In this document: positions 51,047 to 60,128 of the stretch, one piece after another
How the letters are laid out: each line of letters begins with the position of its first letter
Position numbering within the stretch: position 1 is the first letter of the stretch
From: Pseudomonas sp. S37
GTDB taxonomy: Bacteria; Pseudomonadota; Gammaproteobacteria; Pseudomonadales; Pseudomonadaceae
Length of the DNA stretch: 64,000 nt
Direction of reading: 5' to 3'
NCBI RefSeq assembly: GCF_016658545.1
Contig: NZ_JACVZC010000003.1
Span: 103,844-167,843 of the forward strand
Made by a program: the position numbers and the translations under genes
Notes under the pieces: model-generated
Database searches by the model: none
Told to the model about the DNA's origin: nothing
Seen by the model: the letters and a program-made list of their open reading frames with translations, nothing else

Positions 51047-52468
51047 ATGCAGAGCAAAATGTTGATCAACGGCGAGCTGGTTGAAGGCGCCGCTGTACCC
51101 CTGGCTGTCATCGACCCGGCCACAGGCGAGGAAATCATCAGCGTAGGCCAGGCTGATGATGCGCAGCTGGACAGCGCTGTGCGCAGCGCGCAAGAAGCGT
51201 TCGAGACCTATTCGAAAACTACCCCCGCGCAGCGTGCTGCACTGTTGCTGGACATTGCCGGGGTTATCGAGCAAAACGCTGAAGCGCTGGCCGCGCTGGA
51301 GAGCCACAACGTCGGCAAGCCATGGCCATCGGCACTCGACGACGAAATGCCGCTTACTCTCGACACCTTCCGGTTCTTTGCCGGGGCCGCCCGCACCCTG
51401 TCGGGTGTGGCGGCAGGTGAATATGTACCCGGGCATACGAGCCTGATCCGCCGCGACCCGATCGGCCCCGTGGCAGCCATTGCCCCGTGGAATTATCCGC
51501 TGATGATGGCTGCCTGGAAGCTGGCGGCGCCGCTGGCTGCAGGTTGCAGCGTGGTGCTCAAACCGTCGGAAATCACGCCATTGTCCACCCTCAGGTTGGG
51601 TGAGCTGCTCGCCGACGTAGTGCCCAAGGGGGTGATCAACATCGTATACGGCGTCGGCACTTCGATCGGCGCCAGACTGATCAACGCTGACGGCATTGAA
51701 GCAGTCAGCATCACCGGGTCGCCGGCAACGGGCAGCGCTGCCATGCGGGCGGCTGCCCGGCAGATGCGTCAGGTGCATGTCGAGCTGGGCGGCAAGGCGC
51801 CGGTTATCGTCTACGAGGACGCCGACGTCGAGAAACTGGTCGCAACGCTGCGTGCCACTGCGTTCTTCAATGCCGGGCAGGACTGCGCGCAGCCTTGCAG
51901 GGTGCTGGTCGCCAGCAAGGTCTACGACCGCGTCGTCAGCGCCCTGGCCGAAGCGGCTGCATCCATCAAAGTGGGCGCACCGAGGGCCAGCGGAACAGAA
52001 ATGGGCCCGCTGGTGACCGACGTGCACCGCCAACGCGTGGCGGGGTTCGTCGACCGCGCTCGCACTTACGCCGAGGTCGTGACCGGCGGCACGGTGGCGC
52101 CTGGAGGTGGCTTTTTCTACCGCCCCACCGTGGTTGCCGATGTTGACCAGCATGCCGAAATCGCCGTTCAGGAGGTGTTCGGCCCGGTGATTACGGTATC
52201 GCGCTTCACCCCGGACCAAGACCCGGTGGCAATCGCCAACGCCACGCGCTACGGCCTGGCCTCTTCGATATGGACGCAGGACAGTGGCCGCGCAATGGCG
52301 GCCAGCAGCCGGCTCCGTTACGGCTTCACCTGGGTCAACACCCATGGTGTCGCCACGCCAGAAATGCCCTGGGCCGCCATGAAGGGCTCAGGCCACGGTT
52401 GCGACATGTCGGTGTTCGCCCTCGACGCTTACACCAGTGTGCGTCACGTCATGCTGGCACATGGGTGA
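51047..52468 (+). CDS. NAD(P)-dependent aldehyde dehydrogenase
   Basis: A 473-residue aldehyde dehydrogenase of the betaine-aldehyde/aminobutyraldehyde branch. Cofactor motif ITGSPATGSA near residue 226, general-base Glu in VELGGKAPVIV near 248, catalytic Cys in FNAGQDCAQPCRV near 282. It may oxidise malic semialdehyde released by the Rieske enzyme, or another aldehyde of the pathway. ATG 51047 has GGGG about 8 bp upstream. The stop is followed in frame by the tail of a lost short-chain dehydrogenase gene. Confidence 0.87.
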   Translation: MQSKMLINGELVEGAAVPLAVIDPATGEEIISVGQADDAQLDSAVRSAQEAFETYSKTTPAQRAALLLDIAGVIEQNAEALAALESHNVGKPWPSALDDEMPLTLDTFRFFAGAARTLSGVAAGEYVPGHTSLIRRDPIGPVAAIAPWNYPLMMAAWKLAAPLAAGCSVVLKPSEITPLSTLRLGELLADVVPKGVINIVYGVGTSIGARLINADGIEAVSITGSPATGSAAMRAAARQMRQVHVELGGKAPVIVYEDADVEKLVATLRATAFFNAGQDCAQPCRVLVASKVYDRVVSALAEAAASIKVGAPRASGTEMGPLVTDVHRQRVAGFVDRARTYAEVVTGGTVAPGGGFFYRPTVVADVDQHAEIAVQEVFGPVITVSRFTPDQDPVAIANATRYGLASSIWTQDSGRAMAASSRLRYGFTWVNTHGVATPEMPWAAMKGSGHGCDMSVFALDAYTSVRHVMLAHG

Positions 52469-52564
52469 TCCGACGCGGCGCGCTTCATTACGGGTCAGCG
52501 CACTGCCGTTGACGGCGGCCTGACCTGTGCTTCCCCTTCCATTCGAGGTTTTTCCAATGAGTGA
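52469..52564 (+). pseudogene. C-terminal remnant of a short-chain dehydrogenase (SDR)
   Basis: Right after the aldehyde dehydrogenase stop, the same frame reads SDAARFITGQRTAVDGGLTC, the near-universal end of SDR proteins (SxxAxFITGQxxxVDGGxT), and runs to a stop at 52562-52564. No start codon or SDR body is upstream. An SDR gene once stood here and all but its last 30 codons have been lost, probably by a deletion that joined it to the aldehyde dehydrogenase end. Confidence 0.75.
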
Positions 52565-53489
52565 GTTCCAGAATGTCGCGGTAATCGGTGCTGGTGTAAT
52601 CGGTGCCAGCTGGGCTGCACTGTTCCTGGCATCGGGGCGCAACGTCGCGGTGTACGACCCATCGCCGACCATGGAGGCCGATGTCCGTCGCTACATCGAC
52701 AACGCCTGGCCGACACTGAGCGAGTTGGGTTTGCTGAATGCCAAGCCGGGCCAACTGAGCTTCCATACCGATGTGGCCGGCGCAGTGCAGCACGCCGACT
52801 TTGTGCAGGAAAGCGTGCCGGAACGCATTGCGATCAAGCATGAGCTGTTCGCCAGGCTGGAAGCGGCCCTCAAGCCAGGCGCCATTGTCGCTTCGTCTGC
52901 ATCGGGCCTGCGCCTGGGTGAAATGCAAGCGGGTTGGAACAACCCGTCGCACTTCATTCTCGGCCATCCCTTCAACCCACCGCACCTGATCCCGCTGGTC
53001 GAGGTCATGGGCAACGACAAGACCGCTGCGGGTGTGGTCGAGCAGGCTGAACGCTTCTACGACCTGGTCGGCAAGGTCACCATCCGGGTCAATCGCGAAG
53101 TCAAAGGGCATGTCGCCAACCGCCTGCAGGCCGCGCTGTGGCGCGAAGCCATTCATCTGGTCAAGAGCGGTGTGGCCAGCGTGGAAGACGTCGACAAGGC
53201 TGTATGGGCAGGCCCGGGGTTGCGTTGGGCTGCAATGGGCCCAACCATGCTGTTCCATCTGGGTGGCGGATCGGAAGGCCTGAGCGCCTTCTGCCAGAAA
53301 TACACCGATAGCTTCAACGGTTGGTGGGATGACATGGGCGACCCACGGCTCGATGCAGACACAGCCAACCTGTTGGTGGAGGGGGTTAATCAGGAAGCCG
53401 GTGCCAACAGCTGGGCATCGCTCGCGACCAATCGGGATGAATTGATTACGCACATGTTGAAGGCAACCGCACCACTGCGGCGCCGTTGA
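52557..53489 (+). CDS. cdhA: L-carnitine dehydrogenase-like enzyme (3-hydroxyacyl-CoA dehydrogenase family)
   Basis: A 310-residue NAD-dependent dehydrogenase: Rossmann GAGVIGASWAALF near residue 10, ADFVQESVPERIAIKHEL near 83, HFILGHPFNPPHLIPLVEV near 140 with the catalytic His, and VKGHVANRLQAALWREAIHLV near 187. The GLRWAAMGPTMLFHLGGG block near 222 places it with lambda-crystallin/carnitine-dehydrogenase proteins. It would oxidise carnitine to 3-dehydrocarnitine for the BKACE enzyme. ATG 52557 has GAGG 9 bp upstream. Other hydroxy-acid substrates are possible. Confidence 0.8.
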   Translation: MSEFQNVAVIGAGVIGASWAALFLASGRNVAVYDPSPTMEADVRRYIDNAWPTLSELGLLNAKPGQLSFHTDVAGAVQHADFVQESVPERIAIKHELFARLEAALKPGAIVASSASGLRLGEMQAGWNNPSHFILGHPFNPPHLIPLVEVMGNDKTAAGVVEQAERFYDLVGKVTIRVNREVKGHVANRLQAALWREAIHLVKSGVASVEDVDKAVWAGPGLRWAAMGPTMLFHLGGGSEGLSAFCQKYTDSFNGWWDDMGDPRLDADTANLLVEGVNQEAGANSWASLATNRDELITHMLKATAPLRRR

Positions 53490-53547
53490 GTGTGGGCCCG
53501 GGACGCCTCCCCGTCCCGGACCGGTTTGCCGTTGCGTGAGGTGTGCT

Positions 53548-54501
53548 ATGCCTGATGAAGTCTTGACCCTACAGATAACCGACCTGATTGCCGAAGCCAA
53601 AGGTGTCATGGTCGTTGAGCTGCGCTCGCTTTCGGGTGAAGCGCTGCCGTCCTTCAAACCTGGCGCCCATATCGAACTGCACTTGCCTGGCGATATCGTG
53701 CGCCAATACTCGCTGTGCAACGATGCACGCGAAAACCACCGCTACTGCGTGGGCGTTGGCCTGTCTGCGACCAGCCGTGGCGGGTCACGCCATGTCCACC
53801 AGGCACTGCGGGTGGGTGACAGGCTCACCGTCAGCCCGCCACGCAATCATTTTGCCTTGCAAGAGGATGCACCCGGCCTGGTGTTCTTCGCCGGCGGTAT
53901 CGGCATTACACCGGTGTGGTCGATGATCCAGTGGTGCGAAGCCAATCAGCGCCCCTGGCACTTGTTTTACCTGGTACGCAGCCACCAGCGGGCAGCCTTC
54001 ATGGAGGAACTGCGTGGTTTTGGCGATCGGGTCACCTTGCATGCCGATGATGAGGCTGGGGGGTTGTTCGATGTCGCGGCAGCGGTCAGCCGGCAAGCGC
54101 CCAATGTTCATTTCTATACCTGCGGCCCTACCCCACTGATGCTTGCCGTGGAAGCAGCGGCCAGTAGCTTCCCCGATGAGCAGGTGCATTTCGAGTGGTT
54201 TACGCCCCGGGAACCGAAAAGCCTGGCAGCGGATAAACCTTTCACTGTGCAGCTGGCCAAGACCGGCAAGGCGTTTGAAGTGCCTGCGGGCAAAAGCATT
54301 CTTCAGGTGCTTGAGGCGAACGGCCTTCGCGTTGAAAGCTCTTGCCGGGAGGGTACATGCGCCTCATGCGAAATCTGCGTCCTGGACGGCACCCCCGACC
54401 ATCGCGACAGCGTGCTGACAGCTGCCGAACGCAAGAAGAACGATGTGATGATGATCTGCGTTTCCCGGTCACTTTCAGAAAGCCTCGTTCTCGACCTCTG
54501 A
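53548..54501 (+). CDS. Rieske-oxygenase partner reductase (FNR domain plus C-terminal [2Fe-2S])
   Basis: A 317-residue phthalate-dioxygenase-reductase-type protein. Flavin domain: RQYSLCND near residue 51 (RxYS motif). NAD domain: VFFAGGIGITPVWSMI near 112 and YTCGPTPLM near 190. Plant-type ferredoxin domain: CREGTCASCEICVLDGTPDHRDSVL near 268-290, with the expected Cys spacing and a last Cys in MMICVSRS. It feeds electrons to the oxygenase at 48891, as CntB does for CntA. GAGGTG precedes ATG 53548. The oxygenase and reductase are separated by three genes. Confidence 0.88.
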   Translation: MPDEVLTLQITDLIAEAKGVMVVELRSLSGEALPSFKPGAHIELHLPGDIVRQYSLCNDARENHRYCVGVGLSATSRGGSRHVHQALRVGDRLTVSPPRNHFALQEDAPGLVFFAGGIGITPVWSMIQWCEANQRPWHLFYLVRSHQRAAFMEELRGFGDRVTLHADDEAGGLFDVAAAVSRQAPNVHFYTCGPTPLMLAVEAAASSFPDEQVHFEWFTPREPKSLAADKPFTVQLAKTGKAFEVPAGKSILQVLEANGLRVESSCREGTCASCEICVLDGTPDHRDSVLTAAERKKNDVMMICVSRSLSESLVLDL

Positions 54502-54533
54502 AATGCACCCACGACTTCTGGAAGGACATATTC

Positions 54534-55007
54534 GTGAACAACCTGTTGCTGATTCACCAGGCCACCATCATTGAAGACTGGATCGATTACAACGGGCATC
54601 TGCGCGATGCCTTCTACTTCCTGCTCTTCAGCCATGCCACCGATGAACTGATGGACCACATCGGTCTCGACGCGGAAGGTCGAGCAATCTACGGCCATAC
54701 GGTGTACACGCTGGAAGCTCACATCAATTACCTGAGCGAAACCCGGCTGGGCGAGGCCGTTCAGGTCTTTACCCAGGTGATCGACCATGACAGCAAGCGG
54801 CTGCACATTGTCCATCACCTGTATCGCCCCAAAGACGGCGAGCTTTTGGCTGTCAGTGAGCAGATGCTGATGAACATTGCCAATGAGACTGGGCGTGCAG
54901 CGAAATTCGCAACGTCCGTCGAAGCGAAGATCAGCGCGATTTTCCAGTCTCATCGTTCACTGCCACGCCCCGGTTATTGCGGGCGCGCAATTGGAATTCG
55001 TCGTTGA
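54534..55007 (+). CDS. cdhB: Hotdog-fold thioesterase, CdhB-like
   Basis: A 157-residue 4-hydroxybenzoyl-CoA-thioesterase-type protein. The catalytic region WIDYNGHLRDAFYFLLFSHATDELMD near residue 15-40 (in parts) has the Asn/His pattern of the family, and HTVYTLEAHINYLSETRLGEAVQV near 60-85 forms the central helix-strand. In P. aeruginosa the thioesterase of this operon hydrolyses betainyl-CoA to glycine betaine. The start is GTG 54534 with GGAAGGA 6-7 bp upstream. The frame is open far upstream but that part is the reductase in another frame. Confidence 0.82.
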   Translation: MNNLLLIHQATIIEDWIDYNGHLRDAFYFLLFSHATDELMDHIGLDAEGRAIYGHTVYTLEAHINYLSETRLGEAVQVFTQVIDHDSKRLHIVHHLYRPKDGELLAVSEQMLMNIANETGRAAKFATSVEAKISAIFQSHRSLPRPGYCGRAIGIRR

Positions 55008-55105
55008 GCCCTCCGTTAACGTCACCCTGAAACAACAAGACTGCGTCGCCTCTGAATAACAAAAAACTGCCGCTTCCCACAGCTGCCACAGAGAGGATTT
55101 GCGTC

Positions 55106-56053
55106 ATGAAACATGCACTGCGCGCTATGTTCTGCACTGGCCTGGTCATTTGTGCCAACACCTATGCAGCTGAACCCTCCCAGTGTCGCCTGGTGCGAAT
55201 GTCGGACCCCGGCTGGACCGACATCCAGACCACGACAGCAATCGCGACCACGCTGCTCAAAAGCCTTGGCTACCAAACCAAGTCAACCCTCGTTGGCGTC
55301 CCCCTGACCTTCAAGGCCTTGGCTGATGGCAAGAACATGGATGTGTTTCTGGGTACCTGGCTGCCGACCATGGAGCCGGACCTCAAGCCTCACCGCGATG
55401 CCGGTACCCTCGATATCGTGCGGGTCAACTTGCAGCACGCCAAATACACCTTGGCAGTGCCGCAGACGCTCTGGGACCGGGGGCTTAAAGACTTTGCCGA
55501 CCTCACCCGGTTCAAGGACGAGTTGGGCGCGAAAATCTACGGCCTTGAGCCCGGCGACGGTGGCAACAATGCGGTACTCAAGGCAATCAGCGAGAACGCC
55601 TTCGGCCTGAAAGACGCCGGCTTTTCGGTCGTGGCATCGAGCGAGTCAGGCATGCTGGCCCAGGTCGAGCGCGCGAAACGGCGCGACCAGGCGATCGTGT
55701 ACCTCGGGTGGGAGCCACACCCGATGAACACACGCTTCAAGATGAAGTTCCTTACCGGTGGTGATGACTATTTCGGCCCCGACTTCGGCGATGCCACCGT
55801 CTATACCAGCACCCGCAAAGGTTATGCAGACGAGTGCCCGAACGTTGGGCAATTGCTCAGGAACCTGAGCTTCACCCTGGACATGGAGAACCACATCATG
55901 GGCGCCATCCTCTACGACAAGATGGAGCCAGAGGCGGCAGCACGCGCATGGTTGAAGCAGAACCCTCAAGTGCTCGATGGCTGGCTCGCAGGGGTGACCA
56001 CATGGGATGGCCAGCCTGGCCTTGAGGCAGTGAAGGCGGAGGTGGCACGATGA
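55106..56053 (+). CDS. Quaternary-ammonium substrate-binding protein, ChoX/CaiX-like
   Basis: A 315-residue periplasmic protein (OpuAC family, choline type): signal ending TYAAE, MSDPGWTDIQTTTAIATTLLKSLGY near residue 32-56 (in parts), MDVFLGTWLPTM near 78, GLEPGDGGNNAV near 150 and VYLGWEPHPMN near 198. Trp residues in these blocks form the aromatic box for trimethylammonium groups. No permease of this class lies nearby, so it may share a distant choline/carnitine importer, as CaiX does with Cbc in P. aeruginosa. AGAGGAT precedes ATG 55106. Confidence 0.85.
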   Translation: MKHALRAMFCTGLVICANTYAAEPSQCRLVRMSDPGWTDIQTTTAIATTLLKSLGYQTKSTLVGVPLTFKALADGKNMDVFLGTWLPTMEPDLKPHRDAGTLDIVRVNLQHAKYTLAVPQTLWDRGLKDFADLTRFKDELGAKIYGLEPGDGGNNAVLKAISENAFGLKDAGFSVVASSESGMLAQVERAKRRDQAIVYLGWEPHPMNTRFKMKFLTGGDDYFGPDFGDATVYTSTRKGYADECPNVGQLLRNLSFTLDMENHIMGAILYDKMEPEAAARAWLKQNPQVLDGWLAGVTTWDGQPGLEAVKAEVAR

Positions 56054-56564
56054 AAAAGTGCCTACAGGTCGCAGCCCTTGTCGGTGCCGTGCTGGCGATA
56101 AGCAGCGGGGCAAGCTGGGCATCCGACCCGGCCCAATGCAAGCAGATCAAATTGGGCTCGACCAATTGGTCGGACACCGTGGCTACCTCAGCCATGGCGC
56201 AGCTGGCCATGGAATCGCTGGGCTATCAGGTGAAACTCACCACGGCTTCGCAGCAAATCATCCTGGCCGGCCTGGCAGACAAGAAACTCGATACGTTCCT
56301 GGGTTACTGGCAGCCGACCATGCAACCGGTCGCGACCCCCTACATCGAAAAGCAGCGCATCCAGGTTTACACGCCCGCGGCACTGCCCGATGCCCAGTCC
56401 ACGTTTGCCGTTCCACGCTACGCATTTGATGCTGGCCTGCGGACCTTTGGTGACATCGCCAGGTTCAAGGACAACCCGGAACAGGTGCGCCCATGGTTCG
56501 AGGGGGTCCGACACTCGACGGCAAACCCGGTTTCGATGCGTTTGAGCATTTCCTGAAGCAATAA
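56050..56564 (+). pseudogene. Broken second ChoX-like binding protein (internal deletion plus frameshift)
   Basis: It begins as a tandem paralogue of the previous gene (signal peptide, then QIKLGSTNWSDTVATSAMA, LDTFLGYWQPTM, TFAVPRYAFDAGLRTFGDI) up to residue 137 (RFKDN). The sequence then jumps to what matches the extreme C terminus (PEQVRPWFEGV), skipping about 150 codons that hold half of the ligand site. Near the end the frame shifts: the natural tail PTLDGKPGFDAFEHFLKQ is read one frame over and stops at 56562-56564, while the open frame ends at 56556. Its ATG overlaps the stop of the intact gene. Non-functional in my view. Confidence 0.78.
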
Positions 56565-56660
56565 CCCGACCCCGAAGAGGGGGCGCTCGCAAACGGTTGT
56601 TGTGAACGGCCAGGCCCTGCCTGGCCGGGGAAACGCTTGCCTGATGACAAGGACAATAAA

Positions 56661-58043
56661 ATGAAGATCGAGAAGCGCAGTATCGAGTTCGTACCGCACA
56701 GCGAGCGTTACGGCAGGCCGCGGCGGCTGTTCTCCGTGTGGTTCAGTTCCAACCTGCAAGTTACCGCGCTGATGGTGGGCACGCTGGGTGTGGCGGCGGG
56801 GTTGAGCCTGCTGTGGACGCTTGCAGGGTTGGTCGTGGGCTGCATGCTGGGCACCATTTTCATGGCCGCTCACTCGGCACAGGGGCCACACCTGGGGGTG
56901 CCGCAAATGATCCAGAGCCGTGCGCAGTTTGGCGTGTTCGGTGCTGCCATCCCGTTGCTGGTGATGGTCACTGCCGCCGTGCTGTTCATGGCCGCCAGTG
57001 GCGTGCTGATGCGTGACCCGTTGAAGGCGCTGCTGGGGATCAGCGACGACCAGGCGATCCTGGTTGTCGGCATCACGACGCTTCTGATTGGCGTCGTCGG
57101 CTACGAACTGATCCACCGCTTGGGCGCGTGGATGAGTGTGCTGTCGTCGGTGGTGTTCGGCACTGCATTGGTGCTGATTCTGACACGGGCCAGCGCGACT
57201 GGAATCTTTCACGCGGACACCGGCGGTTTTTCCATGCCGATTTTCAACCTGGTGATCGCCCAAGCTGCTTCCTGGACCCTTGGCTATGGCCCCTACGTGG
57301 CGGATTACTCCCGTTATCTGCCTGCTGACGTCAATACTCGGCACACCTTCTGGAGCACGTATTTCGGCTGCGCACTCGGCTCACTGGGCATGATGGCGTT
57401 GGGGGCCGTACTGGCCGCTGTGCTGCCATCGGCGCTGGATGTCGACCCTGGGACGGCCATTGCCAGCCTGTTCGGGCCCTGGGCCAAAGCCGCGCTTATC
57501 GTGGTTTCATTAGGCGTAATCCAGTACAACGTGTTGTGCCTCTACAGTGCCTACATGTCCACCACGACCATTTTCAGTGGTTTCGCCAAACTTTCCCATG
57601 TGCGCAGCAGTACCAAGACGTTGGTGATGGCGGTGATTTCGGTGCTGGCCTGTGTCATTGCCATCCGTACGCAATACCACTTTGACACGTTCTTCGCCGA
57701 CATTCTGATTGGACAGCTCTACCTGCTGATCCCCTGGAGCGCGATCAACCTCGTCGACTATTACCTGATCCAGCGAGGTAGCTACAGCATCGGAGATCTT
57801 TACGATGCACAAGGGCGCTATGGCAGGTGGAACCGCAGGACCATGATCGTTTACGGCGTGTCGATCATTGGCACCCTGCCGTTCATGAAGCTTTCATTCT
57901 TCGAAGGCTATTTCGCCAGGCTGATTGGCGCGGATGTCAGCTGGATCGCAGGTCTCGCGGTGGCTAGCTTCCTTTATTGGCTCTGTAACGCAAGCCGGGC
58001 TTCGACTAGAGGGAGCATCAAGGTCGCAGTCGAGGCGAGGTAG
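56661..58043 (+). CDS. NCS1-family permease (cytosine/purine permease type)
   Basis: A 460-residue 12-segment membrane protein of the Transp_cyt_pur family: RRLFSVWFSSNLQVTALMVG near residue 18, GPHLGVPQMIQSRAQFGVFGA near 76 with the NCS1 signature, YGPYVADYSRYLPADVN near 210, PWSAINLVDYYLIQRG near 362. AAGGAC precedes ATG 56661 by 8 bp. It ends the catabolic operon and may import the quaternary amine or a related compound in place of an ABC permease. The substrate is not readable. Confidence 0.87.
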   Translation: MKIEKRSIEFVPHSERYGRPRRLFSVWFSSNLQVTALMVGTLGVAAGLSLLWTLAGLVVGCMLGTIFMAAHSAQGPHLGVPQMIQSRAQFGVFGAAIPLLVMVTAAVLFMAASGVLMRDPLKALLGISDDQAILVVGITTLLIGVVGYELIHRLGAWMSVLSSVVFGTALVLILTRASATGIFHADTGGFSMPIFNLVIAQAASWTLGYGPYVADYSRYLPADVNTRHTFWSTYFGCALGSLGMMALGAVLAAVLPSALDVDPGTAIASLFGPWAKAALIVVSLGVIQYNVLCLYSAYMSTTTIFSGFAKLSHVRSSTKTLVMAVISVLACVIAIRTQYHFDTFFADILIGQLYLLIPWSAINLVDYYLIQRGSYSIGDLYDAQGRYGRWNRRTMIVYGVSIIGTLPFMKLSFFEGYFARLIGADVSWIAGLAVASFLYWLCNASRASTRGSIKVAVEAR

Positions 58044-58118
58044 TTGCCTTGGCCAACACTGAGCAATAGCGTAATGGTCGCGTGCATGCGTTCGAGAGAA
58101 CGCACTCACGGGCCAGGT

Positions 58119-59009
58119 TCAGAAACGCGTGCGTATCCAGTTGAAGAGGCTCAGCCCTTCCCGCGACAGCTCGCCATCCGTGCGTCTGCACAGGTAGTAA
58201 GCCCGCCCATCCTCAAGCTCATGATCAAACAGCCTGATCAGCTCGCCACTGTCGCGGGCCGCGGCCACCAACGGCTCGCGCAACAGCGCGCAGCCCAGAC
58301 CACGCATTGCCGCGGCCAGGGTGAGCTGGCCGTCCTCGAACAGCAGGCCCTGCAGGGGCGCCGGGTGCTTCACGCCGTTGGCCTGCAGCCATTGCGCCCA
58401 GGTACCGCGTTCCTCGTCATGCAGCAGGGCCACGCCCGCCAGTGCCTGGGGCGTGTCCAGCGGCCCGCAGCGGGCGATCAGCGCAGGGCTGCACCAGGCC
58501 GTCACCGCGCCGGGAATCAGCAGTTCACTGTGGTAACCCGACCAGTGCCCCGTGCCGAAACGGATGGAAATATCGGCCGCATCGCTGGGATAGCTTCGAT
58601 GATTGGCGTAAGTGACATTGACGTCGACCCCCGGGTTGTCGGCCAGGAATTCGTTCAGGCGCGGAATGAACAGGTTAAGCCCGAACATCGGGATCAGGCT
58701 GATAGTGACCTGGCGCGTTGCGCTCTGCTCGCGCACGTGGTCGGTGGCGCTGCGCAGCACCGCGAATGCCGAGCGGATGGCCCGGTAATACTCGCGTCCC
58801 TGTTCGGTGAGGATCAGGTTACGCCCCTGGCGCACGGTCAGGGGCTGGCCGAGAAAGCCCTCCAGCAGGTGCAGCTGGTGGCTCACCGCCGAGGGCGACA
58901 CGTCCAGTTCGCGGGCGGCGGCGTTCACGCCGCCATGCCGGGCGAAGGCCTCGAAGGTGCGCACGGCGCGCAGCGGCGGATCGCTATCCAATTGTTCTAA
59001 TAAATTCAT
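58119..59009 (-). CDS. LysR-family regulator, GcvA-like
   Basis: A 296-residue LysR protein: helix-turn-helix near residues 15-55 (TFEAFARHGGVNAAARELDVSPSAVSHQLHLLE, in parts) and an effector domain from about 95 (VTISLIPMFGLNLFIPRL). The N-terminal PPLRAVRTFEAFARHG is typical of the GcvA branch. It is divergent from the livHMGF operon with a 168-bp AT-rich gap and probably controls it. It is convergent on the NCS1 permease, 75 bp away. Confidence 0.9.
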   Translation of the reverse strand: MNLLEQLDSDPPLRAVRTFEAFARHGGVNAAARELDVSPSAVSHQLHLLEGFLGQPLTVRQGRNLILTEQGREYYRAIRSAFAVLRSATDHVREQSATRQVTISLIPMFGLNLFIPRLNEFLADNPGVDVNVTYANHRSYPSDAADISIRFGTGHWSGYHSELLIPGAVTAWCSPALIARCGPLDTPQALAGVALLHDEERGTWAQWLQANGVKHPAPLQGLLFEDGQLTLAAAMRGLGCALLREPLVAAARDSGELIRLFDHELEDGRAYYLCRRTDGELSREGLSLFNWIRTRF

Positions 59010-59177
59010 GTATTGAGTTCTATTTGAATATTATTGCTAGAAAAACCCATTTTATAGCGGAAATCAAGGCAAATCCGGCCGCTTATAAGGTTATGAATTT
59101 AAGATATTTGATTTAAATAGAATATTTGCCTACTGTTCGCGGCCTGCCCTCACCCTCTGCCCAGGTCTGCCTGCTTC
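59010..59177. promoter_or_regulatory. Divergent promoter region between the LysR gene and livH
   Basis: 168 bp, much richer in A+T than its surroundings. TTCTATTT at 59018-59025 and its complement AAATAGAA at 59115-59122 form an interrupted inverted repeat near the two ends, candidate LysR-type contacts. No clear -35/-10 pair was assigned. Confidence 0.4.
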
Positions 59178-60128
59178 ATGGAACTGTTCATTCAACAACT
59201 GCTCAACGGCGTACTGTCGGGCAGCCTGTATGCGCTCATCGCCCTGGGTTACACCATGGTCTATGGCATCCTGCGCATCATCAACTTCGCCCACGGCGAT
59301 GTACTCATGGTCGGCGCCCTGGTCGGGCTGTCGGCCATCCACCTGCTGCAAGGCGCCTTCCCTGCCTTGCCGGCGCCCTGGGTGCTGGTGGGCGCGACGC
59401 TGCTGGCGATGGCTGCCAGCGGCCTGCTGGCGGTGATCATCGAGCGCATTGCCTACCGGCGCCTGCGCAACGCGCCACGCCTGGCCCCCCTGATCAGCGG
59501 CATCGGCGTTTCGCTGCTGCTGCAAACCGTGGCGATGCTGGTGTGGAGCCGCAACCCGCAAGTCTTCCCGCAGTTACTGTCGATGGCCCCTATCGAAGTC
59601 ACCGCAGGCGACGCCAGCCATGCCCCCGCCATCACCAACGCCACGGCGCTGGCCACGGTGGCGATTGCCTTCGGCGTGATGGTCGGCCTGCTCCTGCTGG
59701 TCAACCGCACACGCCTGGGCCGCGCCATGCGCGCCGTGGCGGAAAACCCGCAGGTCGCGAGCCTGATGGGCATCAACCCCAATGCCGTGGTCGCCCTCAC
59801 CTTCGCCATTGGTGGCGCGTTGGCCGCGCTGGCGGGCGTGATGATGGCCAGCAACTATGGCAGCGCGCATTTCTACATGGGCTTCCTGCCCGGCCTCAAG
59901 GCCTTCACCGCGGCCGTGCTCGGCGGCATAGGCAACCTGCGCGGGGCCATGCTGGGCGGGCTGCTGCTGGGGCTGATCGAGGCCCTGGGCACCGGCTACC
60001 TGGGTGAATGGACCAATGGCGTGTTCGGCAGCAACTACCAGGATGTGTTCGCCTTCCTGGTGCTGATCGCGGTGCTGGTGCTGCGCCCGTCCGGCCTGCT
60101 TGGCGAACGCCTGGCGGTGCGCGCATGA
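59178..60128 (+). CDS. livH: Branched-chain amino acid-type ABC permease LivH
   Basis: A 316-residue permease. LLNGVLSGSLYALIALGYTMVYGILR (in parts) at the N terminus and NFAHGDVLMVGALVGL near residue 36 are LivH marks; the ATPase loop is RLGRAMRAVAENPQVASLMGIN near 178-200. First gene of a five-gene operon; LivM overlaps by 4 bp. This operon is independent in sequence from the LLM-linked importer at 17.2-23.5 kb. Confidence 0.92.
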   Translation: MELFIQQLLNGVLSGSLYALIALGYTMVYGILRIINFAHGDVLMVGALVGLSAIHLLQGAFPALPAPWVLVGATLLAMAASGLLAVIIERIAYRRLRNAPRLAPLISGIGVSLLLQTVAMLVWSRNPQVFPQLLSMAPIEVTAGDASHAPAITNATALATVAIAFGVMVGLLLLVNRTRLGRAMRAVAENPQVASLMGINPNAVVALTFAIGGALAALAGVMMASNYGSAHFYMGFLPGLKAFTAAVLGGIGNLRGAMLGGLLLGLIEALGTGYLGEWTNGVFGSNYQDVFAFLVLIAVLVLRPSGLLGERLAVRA

